Source: JAENVT01 sp031430695
GTDB taxonomy: Bacteria; Actinomycetota; Acidimicrobiia; Acidimicrobiales; Ilumatobacteraceae
NCBI GenBank assembly: GCA_031430695.1
Contig: JANPBZ010000263.1
Span: 1-38,828 of the forward strand
Reading direction: 5' to 3'
Length of the DNA stretch: 38,828 nt
Below, piece by piece: positions 1 through 6,380 of the stretch; within the stretch, counting starts at the first letter, position 1, and each line of letters begins with the position of its first letter. The position numbers and the translations under genes are program-made. The notes beneath the pieces are model-generated. The model did no database searches. It saw only the letters and a program-made list of their open reading frames with translations, and was not told the DNA's origin.

Positions 1-1
1 G

Positions 2-706
2 TTCGCGAGCTACCTCGCGACCGTGACCGATCGCGATCTGCCCGACCTCATCGACGTCCGCCACTCGGGAGCGCTGTCACGGCTCTACCGGCTCATCGCC
101 CAACGGACCTCATCGACGGTGGTCAACACCGAACTGTCACAAGCCCTCGACGTCACCCAGCCGACAGCGTCCTCGTACCGACGGCTGCTGGAGCGCCTGT
201 ACCTGACGACCGAGCTGCCGGGCTGGACGGTCGGCGTCTCGGCCAAGACCGGGCATCGAGCGAAGGTCCACGTCTCCGACACCGGCCTCGCCGCGGGAGT
301 CCTGTCGCTCTCGGCGCAACGCCTGGCGACCGCTGCGATGGGTGGCGCATTCCTCGAATCGTTCGTGGTCGCCGAGCTGACGCGGCAGGCGACCACCATC
401 GACGAAGCGCTCACGTTCGCCCACTTCCGAGATCGCTCGGGGGTCGAGGTCGACATCATCATCGAACGCCCCGACGGCAGCGTGGTGGCCATCGAGGTGA
501 AGTCCGCCCGATCCGTGAACCAGCGCGACGCCAGCGGCCTGACGTTCCTTCGGGATCGCCTCGGCGACCGATTCCAGTGCGGCATCCTGTTCCACACGGG
601 TCCGCTTACCGCTCGCCTCGGCGAGCGGGTGTGGGCGGCCCCGGTCGCCGCGCTGTGGGACGGGGTCTCCAGGGCCAAGGATTCGTTGGAGGATGACAGG
701 TCATGA
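2..706 (+). CDS. DUF4143 ATPase, C-terminal part (partial)
   Basis: This is the C-terminal portion of an AAA-type ATPase of the family that carries DUF4143. The frame is open to the left edge of the window, so the P-loop domain lies outside it. The visible part starts with a winged-helix segment (TELSQALDVTQPTASSYRRL), then a linker, then a PD-(D/E)XK-like fold with GVEVDIII followed by VAIEVKSAR, which supplies the D...ExK pattern. Proteins of this family are common in accessory regions; their role is unclear and some have been linked to defence or toxin-antitoxin loci. A GTG at 23 could be read as a start, but in-frame codons before it (FASYLAT) match the family and show that the gene continues upstream. 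The family call is confident; the function is not known. Confidence 0.8.
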   Translation, partial: FASYLATVTDRDLPDLIDVRHSGALSRLYRLIAQRTSSTVVNTELSQALDVTQPTASSYRRLLERLYLTTELPGWTVGVSAKTGHRAKVHVSDTGLAAGVLSLSAQRLATAAMGGAFLESFVVAELTRQATTIDEALTFAHFRDRSGVEVDIIIERPDGSVVAIEVKSARSVNQRDASGLTFLRDRLGDRFQCGILFHTGPLTARLGERVWAAPVAALWDGVSRAKDSLEDDRS

Positions 707-893
707 GGTCTCCGAAGGGGCGGCTGGAGCTCACGTGTATCGGCAGGGACATGTCGCTCACAGCCCCGCGTCTGACCCACCTGGCACTGGACGAAGTCAC
801 TTCGCGGTCAATCAGGCTTCGACACCCACGAGAACTTCGCGGCAGGCACCATCAACGCCCGCCGGCGCGTAGCGCGCGACGTGACCGCGCTCG

Positions 894-1454
894 CTACATG
901 AATTTCCGGCGTTTGAAGATGGCGACCTCAGCCGCACCAAGCGCGAACCATTCGCCATTCGCTCGCAAGTGGCTGAACCGCTGATGCCAATACCTCTCGA
1001 TGCCCGCCGGGTCGTCCATGGAGATCTGGTGAACGAGGCTCAGGCGCTCGGGCAGTTGAATCCGTAGCTCGCTGGTTCGCCGCACCAGGTCATTCGTCTG
1101 CCCGATCTTGTAGTGCCTGCCCGACTTCGCCAAGTAGACGTAGCCGACGACTGCCGTGGTCGGCTGAAGCGGAGGCTCGCTCTCGTCACCAACGTCGCCG
1201 ACCAGAGCGAGCACATCGGCAAACTCAGGGCGAGCACGGCAGAAACCAGCGAGCCTGTGCATCGAGGCAGCCTTGCTGCCGAACCGATCAAATGTGTTTC
1301 GGCTCGGGAACCCGACCGTCTCGCGGGCCTTCCGCCGGAGTTCGTTTGCAATCGGGTAGTGACCGAGCTCACGCACCAGCAACGCAAGGGTCTCCAGGAC
1401 ATAGTCATCTGAGTAGGCGGTGTTCATCACGCCCGGAGTGAACCCGGCCTCCAC
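894..1454 (-). CDS. GIY-YIG / Mug113 (T5orf172) domain protein, N-terminally truncated
   Basis: The C-terminal half is a GIY-YIG nuclease-like domain of the Mug113/T5orf172 type: VGYVYLAKSGRHYKIGQTND supplies the Y-x(n)-K-IG core, and ERYWHQRFSHLRANGEWF is the usual distal motif. The N-terminal half (YVLETLALLVRELGHYPIANELR) resembles the helical DNA-recognition repeats seen in the same family. The listed GTG start is only the first possible one. In-frame codons upstream, back to 1502, still encode family-like sequence (EPSIDKHWLRWSEAV), but they end at an in-frame TGA (1503-1505) with no start codon between. The gene has therefore probably lost its true N-terminus to a stop or frameshift. 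Activity is doubtful. The family call is good; the start is not settled. Confidence 0.65.
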   Translation of the reverse strand: MEAGFTPGVMNTAYSDDYVLETLALLVRELGHYPIANELRRKARETVGFPSRNTFDRFGSKAASMHRLAGFCRARPEFADVLALVGDVGDESEPPLQPTTAVVGYVYLAKSGRHYKIGQTNDLVRRTSELRIQLPERLSLVHQISMDDPAGIERYWHQRFSHLRANGEWFALGAAEVAIFKRRKFM

Positions 1455-1669
1455 AACCGCCTCGCTCCAGCGAAGCCAGTGCTTGTCGATCGAGGGTTCA
1501 CGTCAGTTGCTGTCCGCCGAGTAGTACCGAGTCCGCAGAAGCGGCGTACTTTCTGCGTACTCGCGAGGTGCTGCTGAAAACGCGACTGAGCGAAGGATCG
1601 CAAGTCAGACCTCCCCTCGGAAGCAGACAACGCGGCTTCACAGCGTCACCCGCCTGGCATCCTTGACCG

Positions 1670-1816
1670 GTGGCAGATTCCTACGAGTACGTCGTTTGGC
1701 TTCGGGACGATTCGTTGCCCGTGGACGATGAGGATCATGAATGGCCGGCCGTGTTCATCATCGTGTCCGACAGCCCTGAGGCCCCAGGTGCCACTTGGCT
1801 TGGATATCATCTTTGA
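1670..1816 (+). CDS. Small ORF, possible remnant (YVVWLRDD protein)
   Basis: A 48-codon frame opens at GTG and reads MADSYEYVVWLRDD..., with a compact acidic middle (PVDDEDHEWPAVF) and a C-terminus ending WLGYHL. It looks like a small globular protein cut short rather than random coding, because acidic and aromatic residues alternate as in a beta hairpin. It lies just before the Imm26/LRR pseudogene on the same strand, and I suspect it is a companion gene in the same state of decay. No clear ribosome-binding site is visible. I do not recognise its function, and it could be chance. Confidence 0.3.
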   Translation: MADSYEYVVWLRDDSLPVDDEDHEWPAVFIIVSDSPEAPGATWLGYHL

Positions 1817-1854
1817 TGTCATGCATCGTCGGCTCGCACCTCCCCCTCGCCCCA

Positions 1855-3220
1855 ATGGCTGAGCGATCGTTCCCGTTTGTTCCGCGCCGAAGCAGCGAGC
1901 TGCTCGCGGGCGACCTCTGGTCTATTCCTTTGTCGGACGGTCGTTTCGCGTGCGGGCGAGTGCTTGGGCACGCTGAACCGTCGTCGACGGGAGCGACCGT
2001 CTCGTTCATCGGGGTCTGCACGACTGGGTAGCCGACCAGCCTCCCAACGATCAGTCGATTGCAGGAGCCGCCATCCGCAATGTCGGGCGAGTGCACGTTG
2101 CGGCCACCGCAGCAGGCGGGGGCGCCGTTGTCGGCCACCGCGGATTGGATCTCGATGGCATCTCGTGTCCGTCCACGGTGTCCAACTATTGGGGCGACGG
2201 TTATGTGAAGGGCCCGAGCGGAGCACGTCTTCGTCAAAGGCGATCCTCCGCCGCAGTATGAGCGGCGCGATGTCTCGTCGCCGCTGACCGACGAGATGAT
2301 TCGTCCATTCCGCTCTCCGGTAGCCACGGTTCAGTTCCAGAGTCTTCTCACCGACAACGACTTCGCTCGGCTCGCGGAGTGGATGACCGACCAGCCCGGA
2401 GTCGGGCTGCGTGCCTGCGGGTCGTACGACGGGTCGATCGCCAACCTCGATTTCCTTCGCTACTTCACCGGCTTGCGTCGGTTCGCTGCTGACGCGCTCT
2501 ATCACTCGCTCACCTCGCTCGATGGGCTTCACCATCTTCCCGACGATCTCGACGACCTCGTCATCGGGCAGACAAAGACGAAGCTCGACGTCAGCATTGT
2601 GCGACGGTTCAAGTCTTTGACCCACTCTACATCGAGGGGCAGACGAAGGCCCCGCCTCGATCGCCGAACTCGAAGGCCTCGAGGAATTGACGCTCCGATC
2701 CATCACGTTGCCAGATCTCTCGCTCTTGGTGCCCCTGCGTCGACTTCGCGCTCTGGACCTGAAGCTGGGGGCACTCGGGATCTCGCACTTCTGCCTCAAA
2801 TTGGCGAGTTGGTCTACCTCGAACCGTGGATGGTCAAAGGGCTCAGTGACATCTCGGCCATCGGTGAGCTGACCTCGCTTCGCTATCTGTTCCTTCAATC
2901 GCTTCGCCAGGTCGTCGAACTCCCCGACTTCAGCGGATGCACGGCACCGCGTCGCATCCACCTGGAGACGATGAAGGGCATCACCATCCTCGAACCCGCT
3001 CCTCACCGCACCGGCACTCGAGGAGCTCGCGGTCGTCGACGGGAGTCATCTCCAGCCCGACGCTTTCGCGTGCCTGAAACAACATCCGACCCTGCAAGCC
3101 GTCACCGCCGGCCTCGACAGTAGGAAGAAGAAGAAGAAGAAGAAGAAGAAGAATGAGGCCGTCGATAAGCTGCTGGGTCTCCCGCCTGCGGGATCGAAGG
3201 TCCCGAGGCGGTCGGTGTAG
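1855..3220 (+). pseudogene. Imm26-like plus leucine-rich-repeat protein, broken by six frame changes
   Basis: Translating across frames gives one continuous protein of about 455 codons. It starts with an Imm26-like domain (FPFVPRRSSELLAGDLWSIP, DGRFACGRVLG), continues through LHDWVADQPPNDQSIAGAA and TVSNYWGDGYV, and ends in a leucine-rich-repeat region (LTDNDFARLAEW, LRRFAADALYHSLTSLDGL, LEELTLRSITLPDLSLL, LVYLEPWMVKGL, LRYLFLQSLRQV, ALEELAVVD). Frame changes lie near 2011, 2215-2221, 2622, 2651, 2769 and 2995. Four look like one-base losses and two like one-base gains. Near the 3' end a GAA repeat encodes a run of nine lysines. Imm26 is known as a polymorphic-toxin immunity domain; joining it to these repeats rests on my memory of an actinobacterial family. 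The longest single open piece (from 2296) covers only the middle. Confidence 0.75.
3124..3153 (+). repeat. (GAA)10 trinucleotide microsatellite
   Basis: Ten perfect GAA units lie near the 3' end of the Imm26/LRR pseudogene. In that gene's terminal frame they read as AAG, giving nine lysines. Such a long pure triplet run is unusual in a high-GC bacterial genome and prone to slippage; multiples of three would not alter the frame. Confidence 0.95.
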
Positions 3221-3228
3221 GAGGCAGC

Positions 3229-3534
3229 ATGAGCAGATCGACACTCACTGACATCACTCGGCGACGGCTCAGCACAATGACCACTGCCGAGCGCACCGTC
3301 TTCGAGGCGACCCATGAGTCGACCACTCTTGCGCTCAGCGTCGGCCATTCGGTTCGCGATGCTCGTCAGGCCGCCGGGCTCACCCAACGAGAACTCGCCA
3401 GCCGCATGCGCACCAGCCAGGCCGCAATCGCCCGGCTCGAGGCGGGCGCAGTTGGAGCGACACTCACGACATTTCAGCGGGCCGCTCACGCACTCGGCCT
3501 CACACTCAACGTTGAATTCTCGGTGCGCGACTGA
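3229..3534 (+). CDS. XRE-family regulator, HigA-like, apparently without a partner
   Basis: A 101-residue protein with a C-terminal Cro/C1-type helix-turn-helix: SVRDARQAAGLTQRELASRM then RTSQAAIARLEAG, followed by a short tail with a TLNVEFSV strand. The N-terminal 40 residues are helical and resemble those of HigA-type antitoxins. The ATG has GAGG about six bases upstream. HigA-type antitoxins normally sit beside a RelE/HigB toxin, but the gene upstream is the Imm26/LRR pseudogene, ending 8 bases before, and the gene downstream is a convergent HEPN protein. It is therefore an orphan antitoxin or a stand-alone regulator. The DNA-binding role is confident; the antitoxin role is inference. Confidence 0.8.
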   Translation: MSRSTLTDITRRRLSTMTTAERTVFEATHESTTLALSVGHSVRDARQAAGLTQRELASRMRTSQAAIARLEAGAVGATLTTFQRAAHALGLTLNVEFSVRD

Positions 3535-3539
3535 CGCGA

Positions 3540-3926
3540 TCAGGCTTGGAGTCGCGCCTCCGCCGCAGCGAGCAACTGCTCGGCCCATCTGACGCAGCTC
3601 GCCGCGTCGGTCGCGCTGATGTCGACGCTCTCGTAGCCAGCCTGGGTCTTGCGATCCAACGCCCGCTTGAGGAAGGTCGCCCATTTGGCGTCGACCTGGC
3701 GAAGCAGATCGACGGCTGACACGTGGTTGCCGTCGCTTGACCGCTCGCCGAGCGCGTGGCAGGTGATCGCGTCAGCAGCCGCTATCGCTGCGTGGATCGC
3801 GCACGTAGCGACGACATCGGGTGCGTCGAGTAGTTCGGCCGCCTCGAGAAACTGACGAGCATCGATGAGGCGCTGCCGGGATTGCTGTACGTCGCACGGC
3901 TTGCGGGTGCCTTTGCTGCGACTCAT
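3540..3926 (-). CDS. HEPN-domain toxin of a HEPN-MNT pair
   Basis: A 128-residue, mostly helical protein with the HEPN RNase motif R-x(4-6)-H: R62-SSDGN-H68. HEPN proteins paired with minimal nucleotidyltransferases form type VII-like toxin-antitoxin modules, in which the HEPN protein is an RNase and the nucleotidyltransferase blocks it, in studied cases by adding AMP to it. Its ATG overlaps the stop of the upstream MNT gene by four bases, so the two are translationally coupled. The intact motif suggests a live toxin. The fold and pairing are confident; RNase activity here is inferred from the motif. Confidence 0.85.
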   Translation of the reverse strand: MSRSKGTRKPCDVQQSRQRLIDARQFLEAAELLDAPDVVATCAIHAAIAAADAITCHALGERSSDGNHVSAVDLLRQVDAKWATFLKRALDRKTQAGYESVDISATDAASCVRWAEQLLAAAEARLQA

Positions 3927-4528
3927 CGGTGACGCTCCAGCAGCGAAGTAGCGTCACCGGCCAGCGCGATCCCATTGAGCCGGATCTGCTCCACGAGCGG
4001 GTTCTTCGCTCGGACGAGCTTCCGCCAGGTCGCCGCCGAGTGCTCGACCAGCTGCAGATCGTTCCCTGTCCAGGACCGAACGTCGGCATGGAGTTGTGAC
4101 AGGCGCTCGTGCAGGTCGGGTGACTGGAGGTCGTCGGCCACGATCAGAAGGTCGACGTCAGAGCCGCTGTCGGCCTCGCCCCGTGCCACCGACCCGAAGA
4201 GCCAAGCGCCGCGAAGGTCGGGCCATTCCGAGAGCCGCTCGCGCAGTCGCCGGATCAGCTCGCCTCGCAGACCCGCCAGAGCCAGCACCGGCCCAGCCGC
4301 GAGGTGGTTCCGGTTCAGCACAACCATCGACGATCGGCCGGCCACCGCCTCGTTGACGAGTCCAGTCTGGATGAGCTCCTCGATGACGGCGCTCGCGTTG
4401 CCGGGAGCGACGCCAGCAGCAGCGGCAAGCTGCCGCCTGGTAACGGGTTGTTCGAGCCGGGCCAGCGCCTGAAGCAGCGCGCCGCGGACGGCGGGTGCGA
4501 CGTCAAGAACGGGTGAGCCCAGATCCAT
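3923..4528 (-). CDS. MNT nucleotidyltransferase antitoxin with N-terminal winged helix
   Basis: 201 residues. Residues about 10-75 form a winged helix (VTRRQLAAAAGVAPGNASAV) and residues 85-195 a minimal nucleotidyltransferase. The catalytic signature is complete: G112-S113, ten residues, D124-V-D126, with RGEADSGSD between. It is the first gene of a two-gene operon with the HEPN toxin (ATGA overlap). The winged helix probably binds the symmetric GATC-rich operator at 4551-4586, just upstream of the start, giving autoregulation; that link is inference. A second, truncated copy of the N-terminal domain lies upstream at 4614-4892. Confidence 0.88.
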   Translation of the reverse strand: MDLGSPVLDVAPAVRGALLQALARLEQPVTRRQLAAAAGVAPGNASAVIEELIQTGLVNEAVAGRSSMVVLNRNHLAAGPVLALAGLRGELIRRLRERLSEWPDLRGAWLFGSVARGEADSGSDVDLLIVADDLQSPDLHERLSQLHADVRSWTGNDLQLVEHSAATWRKLVRAKNPLVEQIRLNGIALAGDATSLLERHR

Positions 4529-4550
4529 GCCATCATCCTACTTCGTCCAT

Positions 4551-4586
4551 GATCGGAAACAAGATCATATGATCTGTTTCTAGATC
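4551..4586 (-). promoter_or_regulatory. Symmetric GATC operator of the HEPN-MNT operon
   Basis: Four GATC words start at 4551, 4563, 4571 and 4583. They are spaced 12-8-12, giving GATC-N8-GATC-ATAT-GATC-N8-GATC. The centre is the perfect palindrome AGATCATATGATCT (4562-4575). It lies 23 bases upstream of the MNT start. The same layout recurs before the truncated copy at 4895-4930. It is probably bound by the MNT winged helix as a pair of dimers. Confidence 0.7.
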
Positions 4587-4613
4587 AAGTGCGAGGCACG
4601 TTCGCCCGAGACG

Positions 4614-4892
4614 TCACCTGCGTGGACCAGTCCTCCCAACACCCTCCCACGGCTCGCCAGAGCACTGATGCCGATATCGGGCGACGGCTGGCATCAACAG
4701 CCCCGCCCGGATGAGGGCCTCGATCACGGCGCTTGCGTTGCGCGGCGCGACGCCTGCAGCGGCTGCGAGCTGCCGTCGGGTGACTGGCTGTACCAGCCGG
4801 GCAAGCGCCTGCAGCAGTGCGCCACGAACAGTTGGCGCCACGTCGAGAACCGGTGCTCCGAGATTCACGTCTCCAAACCTATCTATCGACAT
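4614..4892 (-). pseudogene. Truncated second copy of the MNT antitoxin (winged helix only)
   Basis: Residues 10-67 of this 92-residue frame are closely similar to the N-terminus of the MNT protein at 3923-4528: LGAPVLDVAPTVRGALLQ and VTRRQLAAAAGVAPRNASAV compare with LGSPVLDVAPAVRGALLQ and VTRRQLAAAAGVAPGNASAV. After LIRAGLLMPAV the similarity ends. The remainder (GEPWEGVGRTGPRR) is unrelated, so the whole nucleotidyltransferase domain is missing. It has its own copy of the GATC operator three bases before the listed start. It is either a decaying tandem duplicate or a small DNA-binding protein that still competes for the operator. The truncation is clear; expression is unknown. Confidence 0.7.
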
Positions 4893-4894
4893 TT

Positions 4895-4930
4895 GATCTG
4901 AAAGGGGATCATATGATCTGAACGTCGATC
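4895..4930 (-). promoter_or_regulatory. Second copy of the symmetric GATC operator
   Basis: GATC words start at 4895, 4907, 4915 and 4927, again spaced 12-8-12 with the central GATCATATGATC (4907-4918). The 8-base flanks differ from the first copy (TGAAAGGG against GGAAACAA on the left) while all four GATC words are kept, which suggests selection on the words. It could also control the divergent Phd-VapC pair that starts at 5032. Confidence 0.65.
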
Positions 4931-5031
4931 ATCTGGCCAAAGCTCGTCCGATCGACTGACGGCGCCCCCGTCACGGGTGTCGCAAGCCGATGTGGCTAGA
5001 TTTTCTCGGTCGAAAGCGCCATAGTGTTCAC

Positions 5032-5289
5032 ATGGAAGCAGGAGTCCGAGAGCTACGAGATCGCCTGAGTCACTACTTGAACGTCGTACGCGACGGCCAG
5101 GAGGTGACCGTCACCGACCACGGCAAGGCCGTGGCCCGGCTCGTCCCGCTGGACCAACCTCGGGCGCTCGATCGCCTCGTCGCCGAGGGGCTGGTCACGC
5201 CCGCGCCGGCCGCCAAACGCTCGCGGATACCGCTCCGCGTTACCGCCAAGGGCACCGTCAGCGACCTCGTGGCCGAGCAGCGGCAGTGA
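5032..5289 (+). CDS. Phd/YefM-family antitoxin
   Basis: An 85-residue antitoxin with the usual Phd/YefM N-terminal DNA-binding fold: MEAGVRELRDRLSHYLN, then VTVTDHGKAVARLVP. The C-terminal tail (LVAEGLVTPAPAAKR... VSDLVAEQR) is the disordered toxin-binding part. I chose the ATG at 5032 rather than the GTG-type start at 4990, because family members begin at this point. A TAGTGT hexamer (5022-5027) sits so close to the ATG that transcription may start at the start codon (leaderless). It overlaps the VapC gene by four bases. Antitoxins of this type repress their own operon and neutralise the toxin. Confidence 0.9.
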   Translation: MEAGVRELRDRLSHYLNVVRDGQEVTVTDHGKAVARLVPLDQPRALDRLVAEGLVTPAPAAKRSRIPLRVTAKGTVSDLVAEQRQ

Positions 5290-5708
5290 TCGCCTACTTC
5301 GACACCTCCGCAGTGATTCCGTTGCTCATCGGTGAGCCCTCGTCGGCGACCTGCGCCCGGGTTTGGAACGAAGCCACCCGCAGCATCAGTGTCCGCCTGC
5401 TCTACCCCGAGGCCCGCGCCGCGCTCGCCAGAGCTGAGCGTATGGGGCGAATCACCAAGAGCCAGCATGCGGCCGCTGTGGCGGAGCTCGAGACGATCGT
5501 CACGGAGATCGACCAAGTCGAGATCAGCGCCGAGTTGGCCCGCAACGCAGGCGACCTCACCCATACCCACCAACTGCGCGGGTACGACGCGGTTCACCTT
5601 GCCGCCGCCATGGCGGCGCTCGATGCCGAACTCGTCCTGGTCACCGGCGACAACGACCTGGCCGGCGCCGCTCGATCACTCGGCCTGCCGGTTGCGCTCA
5701 CAAGATGA
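5286..5708 (+). CDS. VapC-type PIN-domain RNase toxin
   Basis: A 140-residue PIN-domain protein. The acidic active-site residues are present: D6 in YFDTSAV, E42 in YPEARAAL, D101 in RGYDAVHLAAA, and D122/D124 in VTGDNDL. VapC toxins cut specific RNAs, often tRNA or rRNA, using Mg2+. It starts with GTG overlapping the stop of the Phd antitoxin (GTGA), so the two form a coupled Phd-VapC module. All catalytic positions look intact, so it is probably active. The RNA target cannot be read from sequence. Confidence 0.92.
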   Translation: MIAYFDTSAVIPLLIGEPSSATCARVWNEATRSISVRLLYPEARAALARAERMGRITKSQHAAAVAELETIVTEIDQVEISAELARNAGDLTHTHQLRGYDAVHLAAAMAALDAELVLVTGDNDLAGAARSLGLPVALTR

Positions 5709-5735
5709 CCGCCGTGCGCATCGAAAGGACTGAGC

Positions 5736-5903
5736 GTGGCTGACATCCTCATCCCGGACGTCCCTGAGGATGTGATCGCTGCAATCGACATGAAGACACA
5801 GCGTCTCGGCCTGGCGATGAGGGCACGTAGCCGACGAGCTGCGTACCTTTCCGCGAACTCCACCACGCGACCGATCTGCAGCGTCGCAGGTCAGAGGGTA
5901 TGA
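5736..5903 (+). pseudogene. Remnant of a FitA/VapB-type antitoxin
   Basis: A 55-codon frame opens at GTG with a good ribosome-binding site (AAAGGA about eight bases upstream). It begins MADILIPDVPEDVIAAIDMK and then RLGL, the typical start of a ribbon-helix-helix FitA/VapB antitoxin, whose usual continuation is an RRxLA helix and a toxin-binding tail. Here the sequence degrades after RLGLAMRARSRRAAYL and stops early, without the expected tail and with no PIN toxin gene after it. It is best read as a broken antitoxin left from a second module beside the intact Phd-VapC pair. The N-terminal match is good; whether it is expressed is unknown. Confidence 0.5.
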
Positions 5904-6100
5904 ATGGACCGCCCTCCGACGTTCCGCTTCATCGTGTAGCAGGGGTTTCGCGATCTGCGGCGATTCGGCTGCAGTGCCTGTCCGACCTGGGTCTTATGTG
6001 TCCATCCAGGTGCGTTCAGTTTCGGCCTGTTCGTTTGGAGGAAGGACCTGAGAAGGACCAATCCGGGACCACGCCGGTCGCGAAGAGGTGTTCGCGCGGG

Positions 6101-6313
6101 TCAGTAGCCGAAGGTCCAGCCGGGCCACTCGGCCACCTCGACGAGTTCCAGCGCCCGCTTCTTGAGGCGACCCTTGATGGGCCGCAGCTCGTAGTCGAAG
6201 ACGCCCAGCGGCCCCTCCAACTTCTCATCGACGATGTGCACGTCGATGATCTCGCCGGTGTCGATCTCCAGCTCCACCTCCACGGGAACCCGATACGTCA
6301 CATACACAACCAT
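6101..6313 (-). CDS. Small conserved-looking protein downstream of the R-M genes
   Basis: 70 residues starting at ATG 6313, preceded by a strong ribosome-binding site (AAGGAGG, about five bases upstream), so this start is well supported. The sequence has alternating beta-like stretches (MVVYVTYRVPVEVELEID, IIDVHIVDE) and a basic segment (PIKGRLKKRALELVEVAEWP). There is no membrane segment and no known catalytic motif. It follows the restriction endonuclease gene by 67 bases on the same strand and may belong to the same transcript. I do not recognise a family. Possible roles are a controller or an accessory to the restriction system, but nothing in the sequence decides this. Confidence 0.65.
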   Translation of the reverse strand: MVVYVTYRVPVEVELEIDTGEIIDVHIVDEKLEGPLGVFDYELRPIKGRLKKRALELVEVAEWPGWTFGY

Positions 6314-6380
6314 CGCGGCCTCCTTCAGCGTCGCGACAAGCATCGCTCGAGGGTGTGACGACGTCCGGCGGCGACCGACC

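Noticed and set aside
703..984. A 93-codon plus-strand frame after the DUF4143 gene, and a family-like stretch (FDTHENFAAGTINARRR) in another frame there
   Set aside because: Arg/His-rich composition and no motif; the first overlaps the GIY-YIG gene on the other strand. The second is too short to assign.
1819..3006. A 395-codon minus-strand frame
   Set aside because: It is the antisense shadow of the Imm26/LRR pseudogene; the plus-strand protein is recognisable in segments and this one is not.
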